Source: Paguma larvata
Lineage: Eukaryota; Chordata; Mammalia; Carnivora; Viverridae
NCBI GenBank assembly: GCA_030068075.1
Contig: CM057826.1
Span: 100,057,804 to 100,121,803 of the forward strand
DNA: 64,000 bases
Reading direction: 5' to 3'
Shown: piece by piece, positions 32,611 through 43,491 of the stretch
How positions within the stretch are numbered: the stretch's first letter is position 1
Layout of the letters: each line of letters begins with the position of its first letter
Notes under the pieces: generated by a model
The model's database searches: none
Seen by the model: the letters and a program-made list of their open reading frames with translations, nothing else
What the model was told of the DNA's origin: nothing
Translations under genes and position numbers: made by a program

Positions 32611-33305
32611 TATTTAGATTGACTTCTACCATCAAAGTTCTCATAGGGATTTCAAGTTTTAAACTTAAAGGATTCAAAGATGATTATTGCTTCTTTTACA
32701 ACATCTTTCCCATGTGTTCTTGATTTTGATTCACCTCTTGATTGGCTAGATTTCATAAGATAGTAGATTATTTAAAAGAACTCTATTGCCCTAAGGATTT
32801 CATACCGAGAATGTCAGCCTGTTGCCTTTACACTTGAGAGAAAATTTGGGTTGGCACACAACTTTTCACTCGTATTTATTCCTATTAAGCTTTCTACACA
32901 ATATTCAGTTGTCTTATATTATTTATTGCTGCCCAGAGAAAGGTATTAGGGGTTAGGATACTAAGAAAACATGAATACATCCTATGATTTAAAAACATTC
33001 AAAACAGATGATTAACATTCTGATTGTTCCAAGAGGTCAGCAACAGTATTTTATTTATTAAAGAGAATAGGAAGATAAGCGATGGTTCCTTTGCAGACCT
33101 ACCTTCACCAACTTATGCCTTCGATTGTATAAAAATATTCGTTTTGTGCCAACTATGCTACATATGTGCTACAAGGGATGAGAATCTGGCAATGCCAAAG
33201 TTACTTTCTTATCTGTAAAACAATATCTGTGACATAATTATAGTAAGTGAGATAAAGCATTAACTAGTTAGCACATTGATCAGTTAACTCAAAAGGTCAA
33301 AAAAC
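32611..33305. other. Unassigned noncoding DNA
   Basis: No recognised repeat or exon. Confidence 0.4.
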
Positions 33306-33307
33306 TC

Positions 33308-33366
33308 TGTGTGTGTGTGTGTGTGCGTGTGTGCGCGTGCGTGCGTTCGTGTGTGTGTGTGTGTGT
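33308..33366. repeat. (TG)n with CG-containing core
   Basis: An alternating purine-pyrimidine tract of about 59 bp. Its centre has GCG interruptions (GTGTGCGCGTGCGTGCG), giving five CpGs in a CpG-poor region. Such a tract can form Z-DNA. Confidence 0.95.
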
Positions 33367-33929
33367 ACAGTGGTTTGGTGGTAAATGCTTAACAACTAAA
33401 TGGGAAGAGGCATGCCTCATTGTAAGAGTTACTAATTTCCATAGAGTATATACTCTCACCATGGCCAACTTTAAGCTACCAACATGATTTCACTAGCTGG
33501 GAGACTTGTAAGAGATGGGCACAATGAGAGCCCCATTGTGTTTACATCCACATTAAGAAAAGAGAAAACAAAAGCTAGAGTGCGTGAGAGAGAACCTATA
33601 GAGCTTGAAGTTTCCAAGAGGATGAGACATGAGACAAGTGATATCTCAAATGAATACAGGAGGAGCAAAGTCTTAGGAGTTAAACAACAACAACAAAAGT
33701 ATTTAGTAAGATACTATAACAGGGAGACCTGGGTAAATGAAATTGTTGATGACAAGACTTTTAGGCTGATTACTAAAGAATGAATAGGTATTGCCAGCAA
33801 AACTAGGGGGAAGGTATTCCAGGAACTGGAATCCAAGCCCCATGGGATGGGAAAAGCATGTTTTAAGAACTAAGAAAGGGATTTTTCTCAGGCATTTACT
33901 GTGGGAATCAGATCAAGAGCCTGGAGTCA
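33367..33929. other. Unassigned, with a 99-codon open frame
   Basis: The plus frame at 33484-33783 is rich in K, R and E. It reflects a purine-rich stretch (GAGAGAGAACCTATAGAGC...), ends without a domain I recognise, and overlaps another open frame on the opposite strand. Old-repeat origin is likely but not assigned. Confidence 0.35.
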
Positions 33930-34255
33930 CAGGGGTGCATGTTACAACCAGGACCTTCACAGCTGTTTGCAAGCCCAGACCTGGCCCTGACTCCTGTCAC
34001 TGGCCTGCACTGCCTGCCTAACCTGCAGCTGGTTCCTCCAGCTGTGCACCTGCTCCCTGCTGGCCCAACTCTCAGCACCAGGCTTCACTACTAAAAACAC
34101 CTGTGGTGAAACTCTGCAGCCAGAGGAGTACACTTCGACAGCTGGGGCCCCTGCAGCTGATAGAGCACTCTAGCCCTTGTGGCTGACCCTGACCCTTACC
34201 ACTAACTGTATGTCTGCAGCTGGCCCCTGCCACTACGCAGGAACTTGCTTTCCCT
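33930..34255. other. G+C-rich, CTG/GGCC-rich segment of unknown origin
   Basis: About 325 bp of clearly higher G+C than its flanks, full of CCTGGCCC, CTGCAGCTG and GCCTGCCT words. It abuts the L1 ORF2 sequence that starts near 34256. No CpG enrichment, no convincing long frame. It could be an unusual old retroposon end or a degenerate GC-rich minisatellite. Confidence 0.4.
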
Positions 34256-36690
34256 CTGAGGTCAAGAACAAGAGAATGGTGCCCACTCTCACCACTCCTC
34301 TTCAACACAGTACTAGAAGTCATAGCCAAAACAGTTAGACAAGAAAAAGAAATAAAAGGCATCCAAAGAGGAAAGGAAGATATAAAATTGTGTCTGTTTG
34401 TTGATGACATGCCCTTGTATACAGTAAATTCTGGACTCCACAAAAACAACTGTTAGTATAAATAAATTCAAGGAAGTTTTAGGATACAAAATAAACATAC
34501 AAAAATCTGATTTCTGGCAATACTCTAACAATGATCTATATAAAAAAGATATTTAAAAACAAGCACCATTTAAATAGAATCAAAAACAATAAAATACTTA
34601 AGAATACATTTAACAAAGGAAATGAAAGGTTTATATAATGAAAACTGTAAGACATTGGTGGAGAAAGATATTTTGTGTTAATGAATCAGAGTTAATACTG
34701 TTAAAATGTCCATATTATCCAAAGCCATCTACAGATTCAGTGTAATCCCTATCAAAATTTCGATCTCATTTTTCAAAGAAAAAACAATCCCAAAATTCAT
34801 ATGGTACCACAAAACACCCCAAATAGCCCAAGTGATCTTAAAAGAACAAAGTTAGAGGCATCACATTTTGTGATTTCAAACTCTAGTACAAAGCTGCAAT
34901 ATGGTACTCTCATAAAAGGAGACACATAAACCAATGGAACAGAATTGAGAGCCTGGAAATAAACCTACACAAATATGGTCAACTAATATACGACAAGGAA
35001 GTCAAGAATACTCAATTGGTTAAGCATAAACTCTTCAATAAATGATGCTGGGAAAACATGCTAAAGATAAAAATGGGCCCAATTTTATACCACTCACAAA
35101 AATTAACTAAAAATGAATTAAGACCTGGAACCATAAAACTCCTAGAAGAAAACATAGGGAAGAAGCTCCTTGACATCAGTCTTGACAATGATTTTTTGGA
35201 TAAGAAAACAAACACACAAGCAATAAAAGTAAACACCAACAAGAGGGACTACCTAACACTAGAAAGCTTTCACACAGCAAACAAAACAATCAATGAAACT
35301 AAAAGGCAACTTGGGAAATAGGATAAAGTACATGCAAACCAAATATATATCCAAAGCATACATAGGTGAATTCATACAACTGAATAGCAACAAATAAATA
35401 AAAATAAAAATCTACTTTTTAAAAATGGGCCAAGGACTTAAATAGACATTTTTACATACAGACACACAAATGGTCAACAAGTACATGAAAAGATGTTCAA
35501 TATCACTAAGCATCAGGGCAATGCAAATCAAAACCACAACGATGTATTACGACACACCTGTTAGAATGGCTATTATCAAGAACACAAGACAAGTAGCTAC
35601 TGTTATCAATTGCTATTAAATAAAATGAGTTTCTAAATATTAACAAATGCTGGTGAAAATACAGAAAAGAAGTAAACCTGGTTCACTGCAGGTGGGAATG
35701 TGAACTGGCACAGCTAGTATGGAAAACACTGTAGAGATTCCTCAAAAAATTAAAAAATAGTACTACCATATGATCAGCAATCTCACTTTAGGGTATCCAT
35801 CTCAAGGAAATGAAATCACTGTCTCAAAGAGATATGCACACTCCCATGTTCACTGCAGCATTATTCATAATAGCCAAGACATGGAAATAACCTAAATGTC
35901 TATAGACAGAAGAATGAATAAAGAAAATGTGATACAAACACACACACACATATGAACAGAGGAATATTATTCATCCATTAAGAAAAAGAAAATATTGGGG
36001 TGCCTGTGTGATTCAGTTGGTGGAGTATCCGGCTTTGACTCAAGTCATGATATTATGGTTTGTGGGTTCAAGCCCCACATCGGGCTCTGGGCTGATAGCT
36101 CAGAGCCTGGAGCCTGCTTCTGATTCTGTGTCTCCCTCTCTCTCTGTCCCTCCCCAACTCATGCTCGCTCTCTCTCTCTCTCTCTCTCGCTCTCTCTCTC
36201 TCTCAAAAAAAGTAAACATGAAAAAATATTTAAAAAAGAAGAAAATCTTGTTATTTGCATCAACATGAATGAACCATGAAGATATTATGCTAAGTAAAAT
36301 AAACCAGAGAAAGATAAATACTGTATGATCTCATTTATATAGAGAATCTTAAAATATAAAACTCAGAAACAGTAGATGATAGTTACCAGGGGGTGGGGAA
36401 TATGGGAGATACTGGTTATAGAATACAAATTTACAGCTATAAAGCAAATTCCTGGGATCTAAGGTACAGCATGGTGACCACAATTAACAACACACTAATG
36501 CATTCTTGAAAGCTTCTGCGAGGATAGATCTTAAATGCTCTCATCGTAACAATAAATGTGATGTTAAGAATGTGTTAATTAACTTTTTTGTGATAATTAT
36601 TTTACAATATCTAACTTTATCAAATCATCACACTGTTCACCTTCAACTTATACAATGTGATATGTCAGTTTTATCTCAATAGAGTAGGGG
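34256..36690 (+). mobile_element. Older 5'-truncated L1 (2.4 kb)
   Basis: Sense L1 beginning in the RT domain (GGTCAAGAACAAGAGAATGGTGCCCACTCTCACC, the '[10 protein letters not shown]' region). The RT active-site string is F-V-D-D-M at 34397-34411 in place of the usual F-A-D-D. It continues through the ORF2 thumb/C-terminal region and a 3' end TATACAATGTGATATGTCAGTTTTATCTCAATAG. Many stops and frameshifts are present; the longest piece is 87 codons (35058-35321). A SINE sits at 35997-36237. Promoter, ORF1 and endonuclease are absent. Confidence 0.88.
35997..36237 (+). mobile_element. CAN SINE inserted in L1
   Basis: Head GGGGTGCCTGTGTGATTCAG, complete body, an expanded (CT)n run (about 36168-36205) and an A-rich tail. 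L1 sequence TCCATTAAGAAAAAGAAAATATT before it resumes as AGAAAATCTTGTTATTTGCATCAACATGAATG after it, so the SINE is younger than the L1. Confidence 0.94.
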
Positions 36691-36694
36691 GGCA

Positions 36695-37640
36695 GATTTA
36701 GCAACAGCAAAAAGAATAAGAACTTATCCTGAGCCAAGAAGAGAGAAGCACCACCAGGGAAAAAGGCAGAGGCCAGATTCCATGGTGCCTTGCACACCAA
36801 CCATGTTGAAGAAATGTATTTCATCCTAAGTGCAATTAAAAGCCACTGAAGGTTTAAATAAGGGAATAAAAGGTTATTTGAAGTGTTAAAAGTCACTCTG
36901 GATACAGAGGAAAAAGATACAAGAATTGAAGAACTGGGACAAGATGAAGAACAACAAGGAAATTCAAAGAAGGAAGCTGTCAAAGCACTTTCAGGACAAA
37001 TGTGATTTTGGGTTGAACTAGAATTGGGAAGGCAAAAAGAGGGAGACAGAGATTTAAGATAAGCTATGACATAGAGTCACAGGATGTGGGGAGCGAATGA
37101 AAGGCAGAAGTCACAGATGACTTTCAGTTTCTGGCTCACACACTTAGGCTGGTCCATATGCCACATCCTGACAGGAAGAAAACTGGGAAGAACACCTGTG
37201 GGGGAAAGACTGAGATGTCAATGGAACACCTAAGTGAGTGTTACAACATCCGTTCACATATGTGGTTCTGGTCTTCAAATGAGCTTGAGGCTGAAATTCT
37301 GGGTTTGTCTCTATGTAGCTGGGACTTAAACCATGATGTAGATGAAAATGTTTAGAGGGAAGAAAGCATAGGGAAAGATCAGAAAAGGGCCCGAAACTGA
37401 ACCCTGTAGTTTCAACAATTATTGAGTGCTAAGAAAAGGAGATACCTTCAAAGAGGCTGAGAAAGAGCTGCCAGATGAGAAAGAAGGATTCCAAAGCACA
37501 TGTTATCAGGAAAATCAAGAGATAACATTTTTCAAAGAGAGGAAACAGTTAACCACTGAGAGGTCACATAAGATGGGTAAAATGTCCATTGGATTTAGCA
37601 AGTCATTGGTAACTTTAGTAAACTGTTTCTGGGAAGGGAT
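36695..37640 (+). repeat. Ancient purine-rich interspersed repeat
   Basis: Phrases recur in many mammalian loci: CATCCTAAGTGCAATTAAAAGCCACTGAAGG, AGTCACTCTGGATACAG, GATGACTTTCAGTTTCTGGCT, GAACCCTGTAGTTTC, GTCCATTGGATTTAGCAAGTCATTGG. I cannot name the family with certainty; it may be an L1M-type 3'UTR. Its purine bias explains the 158-codon frame at 37426-37902. Confidence 0.5.
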
Positions 37641-38257
37641 TAGGGTACAATCCAGGCGTCAGTGGCTTGGAAAGAAAATCATTCTACCACATGATTCCTC
37701 TGTTTTTGAATGTAAAATCAGGCCACTAAGATGGTCTGGATTTCTTGAGGATTTGCTCAATTACATGATTCAAAGGGCCATGTGTGATACCCACCATAAA
37801 GACATAAGAATTTACCTTATCAGAGCAAGCTACAGTCCCAAGGCGGATTCAGACATCCTGAAGAGAAAAAGCAATTACAATTTCAACAGAGTGAAGAAAT
37901 GAATAATGAATCATCTTTGGAGACAAAAGTTGAGTAGTATTCTCAGAGCTCCTTTCACAATGGGTTATAGGTACAGACAAGAGTTGTATAGAGAAAAGAA
38001 GTCACTTAAGAAATAAGACAGCATTGCCTTCTATTTCCCAGTTGAGCATCACTAGGAAAACACTGGATCTAAGTTAGTCCAAGAAAGGTACGGGGGTTCT
38101 TGTTTGTTGGTTCTATGGTAATGATGATGGATTTTGTTTTGTTATTATTGTCATTACGTGCTATTAGATAACATGATGTTTTAAAACTAAGTCCATTATG
38201 GAACTGTGACATAGGAAAAACATATTGTTTCCCATCCCAAAGTATTGGTGTCATATT
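37641..38257. other. Unassigned noncoding DNA
   Basis: No recognised repeat or exon. Confidence 0.4.
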
Positions 38258-38274
38258 TCTAGGCAAACATTTTA

Positions 38275-38286
38275 ATATTTATTTCT

Positions 38287-38319
<33 letters not shown>

Positions 38320-38483
38320 AGATGGGGAGGAGCAGAGAAAAAGGGAGACAGAGGATCACAGGTAGGCTCTGCATCGTCAGCACAGAGCCTGATGTGGGGT
38401 TCGAACACACAAACCATGAGATCATTACCTGAGACATAACCAAAAGTGGGATGCTTAACTGACTGAGCCACACAGGTGCTCCA
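38275..38483 (-). mobile_element. CAN SINE with 17-bp perfect TSD
   Basis: Antisense tail ATATTTATTTC, (GA)n, TAGGCTCTGCATCGTCAGCACAGAGCC, CCATGAGATCATTACCTGAG and head complement TGACTGAGCCACACAGGTGC. TCTAGGCAAACATTTTA is repeated perfectly at 38258-38274 and 38484-38500. Confidence 0.96.
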
Positions 38484-38500
38484 TCTAGGCAAACATTTTA

Positions 38501-39224
38501 AAAGATACATGTGATATGCTCTCAAGTTCTTCACACCAAAAAGAGAAAGGTTAAATCAATTATGATTCTTTCCTCAAAGTGAATTATTTGCATCCTACTA
38601 TAACTAAGAACTACTATTGGTTAAGTTCAGGCATTCCTGCTCTAGTTTATTTAAAAGACCATTTGGCAGGCTGGAATATTTTTTCTTGAGTTTGAATATT
38701 TGCTTAAAATAGATACTTCATAAATCTATTTTTTCTTTATCCAGTTGAATGCACAACTATAAATTTAAAATATTTAATTTTCACTAACTAGAAAAACTAA
38801 GACAAAAAGATGTTCTTACTCAATTTCTCAACTTAAGTAAGTATATTTCAAATAAAAATGTATATTAGCACCCTAAATTATACATTTTCCCACGTTGCAT
38901 TGTACATGTAATGAATTTTCTTATAGTACCATTATCATGGAAATTTAGATCTGAGAAATTTACAAGTTGAGAAAAACCTTAGGGATCATCTTAGTCAACT
39001 AATAATCACAGAAAATAAACTTATCTGCATAACATTACTTCCTGAAATCTGCACAATGTTGAGTTTCAAATTTCGAACCAGAGACATAAGGCAAGTATCA
39101 GAAATGATGTTTTGTCTTTTGAAAAAACAGAATTAGAATGCTGTGTTGTGAAAATTTCTCTTCTGGGGATACAAGAGCTCTAAGATAGAGTCTCATCTTT
39201 AACATACATATTAACCAGATGGGA
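38501..39224. other. Unassigned noncoding DNA
   Basis: A+T-rich, no recognised repeat or exon. Confidence 0.4.
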
Positions 39225-39720
39225 AATGAGAAAAGATATGTGAGTAGGGGCAAAATGGGAGATGAGTCCAACAGTCTTTGCTATAACCCAGGCATGAGGA
39301 GAACAGGGTCAACATCTGGGGTGCTGGTGGTTAGACACAAAGTGAGATGAGGGGAAGGACATAGAATGGAAGAGTCAATGGCATGGGGCTCTGAATGATG
39401 GCTGTCTATGTTAGGGATGGGAGGGAAAGGAAAACAAAAGCACATGAACGTTTTCAGCTGCAGTGAGACTGGAGCCACACTGAAGGAAATGAGAAAATCT
39501 AGAGTGGGACTTTGGAGAAAGATGAGCACAGTTTTAGATGCAGTGAAGTGGAATATGGGTAGGACAGCCAAGTTATTAGAGAAGAAAATGAAATAAGGGC
39601 TCAGGAGAGAAGTCAGACCCAAAAAGCGAGAATGCCTGAGACTCTCCTTAAATGAGACAGTCACATCAACAATAGGTAAGCAGGATGAGGGCAGGAATGA
39701 AGAGGAAGGAGAGCAGAAGT
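39225..39720. repeat. Purine-rich old repeat-like block
   Basis: G/A-rich text of the same style as 36695-37640 (GGTTAGACACAAAGTGAGATGAGGGG, GATGGCTGTCTATGTTAGGG, AGAGAAGTCAGACCC). The 127-codon minus-strand frame at 39281-39664 comes from this strand bias. Family not assigned. Confidence 0.35.
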
Positions 39721-40331
39721 TTCCTTCTGATGCAGCTAAGCAAACCCATTACCTTAACGGGCAGCAAACAGAAGTCAAGTGGACATAAAAGATTCCTTAT
39801 CAAAGAAGTATAGGCTCATTGATTCTTCTCTATACACATACAAACACTTAAAGCCCATCATTCTGTATTAAAAAAAGCAGGTGCAAACAGATTCTACCAG
39901 TAGAACTTAAAAGTGAAGGAGACATAATCAAAATAAATGAGGCACAAGAACAACTAATTACAAAATGAAATTTGAAAGTAGTATTGGGGTAATTGCAAAT
40001 TTCAAAAAAAAAAAAACTAAAATATTTTTGAAATGAGTAGGTAAAAGGGTTTTTGTTAAGCTTTTAATATCTTTTATAGGTTTTCTACTATTCAGAATAC
40101 AATTTGCTGAACCCAAATATCAGACTTTCCAATCTGGTCATTTTCTCTTCCTAGAAATACTAGTTTTTCCATTTGAGAAAACTTATTTAAGAGATTCTAA
40201 AATTAATCCTGTATTTAGAAGACTTATTAAGTGATGTGCTTTAGGGTGTGTGTGTATGTATAAAATGCTTTAACCCCTTGAGATTGTTAGGTCAACAACA
40301 GGAAAGACTGAGAGTTTTCCATAGGGTTAAT
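39721..40331. other. Unassigned noncoding DNA
   Basis: No recognised repeat apart from an A-run near 40003. Confidence 0.4.
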
Positions 40332-40337
40332 TTTCCA

Positions 40338-40802
40338 TGTAGACCATAGTGGGAGAAGAGGTAAGAATGGAACCTGATGAGAGAGCAAAAGGTAAGCTGA
40401 GGGCAAACTGAGCTGCTATCCCTGCAGCATGTCCCTTAAGGTGGACTACACATAACATTCCTTGGGCACTCATGACTGCCTAAGAACAAAGGCAGGGGAG
40501 AAGCAAATGGTCAAGTGATAAAGGTCACAGTCATGCAGGATATGAAACTCCTCTCTAATTTGTAAGTGTCTTAATGATTTACAAGAAAAACACAATCTTA
40601 GTAATAGTCAGACCTTCAGGAACTTATAGACTCAATTTCCAGGAACCCTAACATCACCTTCACCTCCATAGTATAGAAAGCCGTATATAATCAGCCACAC
40701 CTCACACTCACAATGCAGCTGTCTCCCCACGGGTCCTGTCTCTGTGCTATAATAAAAACACTTTTTTGAACCATAAAATGTCTCGAGAAGCCACAGCCCT
40801 AC
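40338..40802 (+). mobile_element. Solo LTR of an endogenous retrovirus
   Basis: LTR layout in order: start TGTAGACCATAGTGGGAG, U3, TATATAA box at 40684-40690, GCAGCTGTCTCCCCACGGGTCC, AATAAA at 40751-40756, and GAACCATAAAATGTCTCGAGAAGCC as U5-like end. TTTCCA at 40332-40337 and 40803-40808 may be a 6-bp target duplication, though the right end lacks the expected CA. No internal viral genes. Its family is not assigned. Confidence 0.7.
40684..40756 (+). promoter_or_regulatory. LTR TATA box and poly(A) signal
   Basis: TATATAA at 40684-40690 and AATAAA at 40751-40756 stand about 65 bp apart inside the solo LTR, the usual order of LTR promoter and polyadenylation signal. Whether either is active cannot be told from sequence. 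Confidence 0.5.
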
Positions 40803-40808
40803 TTTCCA

Positions 40809-41671
40809 TCCCTTTACCTATCCTAAATTAGTTTTACTTTATCATCAAGACTTTCTTTATCTATACTTAAAAGAAGTGAAATTGGGAAAATATATAAATA
40901 TTTTTGCCACGAATTAAGTTTTTTTTTTTTTTTTTGCCAAGTGAAGAAAGAACATCTACAGTTGTTAACAGGTCTTCTTCTGATTTCAAAAACCCTAAAA
41001 TGGGACATATCAAAACAAAGGTAAAATGCTTACTAAGATGAGGCATCAACAAGTAGAATGAACATAAAATTTAAGTATGGTTGGCAACCTTGGATTACTT
41101 CCGGAAGGAGGTAGGATATATGCTCACAGTGCCAGACAGAATTCATAGGCCATTTCTCTCCCACCACCTTGCTCAGTTCAAGGAAGTTCAAGCACCCCAT
41201 CTGGCAGACATGCCAGGGCCTTCTGGAGCAGGCAAGTCTATGAAGCTAGGAGAAAGGAACCTAACATTGTCTGGAAGGAAGTAAGGCAGATATAAAAACA
41301 AAAAAGAAGTCTTCCTAGATGGTTGAAATTTTGAACATGTGCTAGCTGAACCATAGCACCCTTAGTCTCACTCCTCAGCACTGTCCAGGGCTGGCTGCTT
41401 GCCACTGCTGCTGAGTTAGGGACCTGCAATCCTATGAGGTACTCTGTCATCTGTCCCTGTGGGTCATTCATCCTGGCTAACTCACATTCATATGGTATTA
41501 ATACACTGGGAAACAGAGGTAATGGTAAATATTTCAGAGCACCCCAAAATACACCATGGGTGTCATTTATCTCGACAGAGAGCAAAAGCTTTATCTCTAA
41601 CAATCCACATGACTGAGTTTATCAGGGTGCAAATGCACCCCCTCAGAGTATCCGTCCCTGGGGCCCCATTT
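40809..41671. other. Unassigned noncoding DNA
   Basis: A T-run at 40919-40935. No recognised repeat or exon. Overlapping 121- and 84-codon frames on opposite strands near 41.24-41.7 kb have no domain signature. Confidence 0.4.
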
Positions 41672-41685
41672 AAAACTTTAATCCT

Positions 41686-41944
41686 GGGGCGCCTGGGTGG
41701 CTCAGTTGGTTAAGTGGCCGACTTCGGCTCAGGTCATGATCTCGCGGTCTGTGAGTTCAAGCACCGCGTTGGGCTCTGTGCTGACAGCTCAGAGCCTGGA
41801 GCCTGCTTCAGATTCTGTATCTCCCTCTCTCTCTGCCCTTCCCCTGCTCATACTCTGTCTCTATGTCTCTCAAAAATAAATAAACGTTAAAAATGAGTCT
41901 CTTAAAAAAAAAAAAAAGAGGCTGTTACTTTAAAAAAAAAACAA
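41686..41944 (+). mobile_element. Young CAN SINE with double A-tail and TSD
   Basis: The SINE closest to my remembered feliform consensus: GGGGCGCCTGGGTGGCTCAG head, GATCTCGCGGTC with CpGs still present, full body, tail ending AAATAAATAAACGTTAAAAA. Two further segments follow before the target duplication: TGAGTCTCTT plus A14, then GAGGCTGTTACTTT plus A10. AAAACTTTAATCCT flanks the whole at 41672-41685 and 41945-41958, so the extra segments inserted with the SINE. Confidence 0.95.
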
Positions 41945-41993
41945 AAAACTTTAATCCTAGCCTTTCCATTCTAGCTTTGCTCTTCTCTTCTCT

Positions 41994-41996
<3 letters not shown>

Positions 41997-42035
<39 letters not shown>

Positions 42036-42046
42036 CACACACACAC
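41997..42046. repeat. (CA)n microsatellite
   Basis: About 25 CA units with one GC interruption. Likely polymorphic in length. Confidence 0.96.
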
Positions 42047-42094
42047 TACACAGATGTATGTACATATGTAGGTATTTGCCACCTGTCCATGTGT

Positions 42095-42200
42095 TTCTAC
42101 TACAATGTGAGTTCCGGAGTACAGATATTTTTGTCTGTTGTATTCACTGCTGTATTCCCAAAACCTACAACTATGAATGCCATACAGAGGCACTAGTATA
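42095..42200 (+). mobile_element. L2 LINE 3'UTR fragment
   Basis: ACTACAATGTGAGTTCCGGAGTACAGATATTTTTGTCTGTTGTATTCACTGCTGTATTCCC is a clear match to the L2 3' consensus (GAATGTAAGCTCC...TTTGTCTGTTTTGTTCACTGCTGTATCCCC). Confidence 0.75.
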
Positions 42201-42726
42201 TATGTGTGAAAAGAATGTTAAGATTATTCTAATTTTTATTTTGTACCATCAAAGCAATTTGCTTATTTTAGGTAACTAGACTGCAGAGAGAGGTTAAGGG
42301 CCATAAACAAATGCTATATGAGCTGCAGGCAGCTACGGTCATCTTTTTTCTTACCAATGAACGCTCATTCATTTGAAGATAGGTGTTATTCATGCTGAGT
42401 AACTAACTGTCAAACACATCATTACTTCAGGACTCAAAATGTATAATAAACCCTTGGATATTTGGGGAAGGTTCTGGACAAAGCGGTTATACGAATAAGT
42501 TGAGGAGACATTCAGTTCTAAATTATCTATTGAAGAATGAAAAGTATGATTTACATCTTCAAATATATCCAGCATATCCAGGACCTCTCAATTGGCACTT
42601 TACAAACTGCTAGCTTTGATAAACAGAACCAGGGATGGACTCTGCTCAATGAGAAGCAAAGAATCACCCTCCTTAACATGTGAGTTCCTTCTACCTAGTG
42701 ATAAAGATGATGATGATAAGGGCAGC
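42201..42726. other. Unassigned noncoding DNA
   Basis: No recognised repeat. The right part (from about 42690) may be the left arm of the MIR that the next L1 split. Confidence 0.4.
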
Positions 42727-42741
42727 AAAAATCACAACCAT

Positions 42742-43476
42742 TATCCGATATGTCATTTGCGATGATCTTTTCCCATTCCGTTGGTTGCCTATTCGTTTTG
42801 TTGGTTGTTTCTTTTGCCGTGCAGAAGCTTTTTATCTTGATGAGGTCCCAATAGTTCATCTTTGCTTTTAATTCTCTTGCCTTTGGAGACGTGTCGAGTA
42901 AGAAATTGGTGCGTCTGAGGTCAAAGAGGCTTTTTCCTGTTTTCTCCTCTAGGATTTTGACGGTTTCCTGTCTCACATTCAGATCTTTTATCCATTTAGA
43001 ATTTATTTTTGTGAGTGGTGTAAGAAAGTGGTCTAGTTTCATTCTTTTGCATGTTGCTGTCCAATTCTCCCAGCACCATTTGTTAAAGTTATGGTACTTA
43101 TATACAATGGACTACTACGTGGCAATGAGAAAAAATGAAATCTGGCCATGTGTAGCAACATGGATGGAACTGGAGGGTATTATGTTAAGTGAAATAAGTC
43201 AGTCAGAAAAAGACAGATACCATATGTTTCCACGAATAGGTGGACTTTGTGAAACTAAGCAAAAACCAGGGGGAGGGGAAGAGGGGAAAGAAAAAAAAGA
43301 CACAGAGAGGGAGGGAGATAAAACATAAGAGACTCTCAAAGACTAAGAAAAAACTGAGGGTGAGGGGGATGAGGGAGGGGGGAGAGGGGGTGATGGGCAT
43401 TAAAAAGGGCACATGTTGGGATGAACACTGGGTGTTATATGTAAACCAATTTAAAAATAAACTATTATAATAAAAA
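42742..43476 (+). mobile_element. L1 insertion with 5' inversion (twin priming)
   Basis: Two L1 pieces lie within one duplication, AAAAATCACAACCAT, at 42727-42741 and 43477-43491. 42742 to about 43088 is L1 ORF2 in the minus sense (an open ~100-codon string beginning [23 protein letters not shown]). About 43089 to 43476 is plus-sense ORF2 C-terminus ([15 protein letters not shown]) and 3'UTR ending ATTATAATAAAAA. Compared with the L1 at 23390, about 0.5 kb between the breakpoints is absent. Inversion with deletion at the join is the known outcome of twin priming. Confidence 0.94.
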
Positions 43477-43491
43477 AAAAATCACAACCAT

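Noticed and set aside
33484..33783. 99-codon plus-strand frame considered as a gene fragment
   Set aside because: No recognisable domain or splice context, an opposite-strand frame overlaps it, and composition follows purine bias.
34072..34449. 125-codon minus-strand open frame
   Set aside because: Spans the G+C-rich segment and the antisense of the L1 reverse transcriptase region. Not a gene.
37426..37902. 158-codon plus-strand open frame
   Set aside because: It lies in and just beyond a purine-rich ancient repeat, has no recognisable domain, and its K/E-rich composition is what such sequence produces by bias.
39281..39664. 127-codon minus-strand open frame
   Set aside because: Complement of a purine-rich block (S/L/F/P-rich product), overlapped by another frame on the plus strand. 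No domain.
41893..42279. 128-codon plus-strand open frame
   Set aside because: Runs through a SINE tail and a CA microsatellite (HTHTHT repeats).
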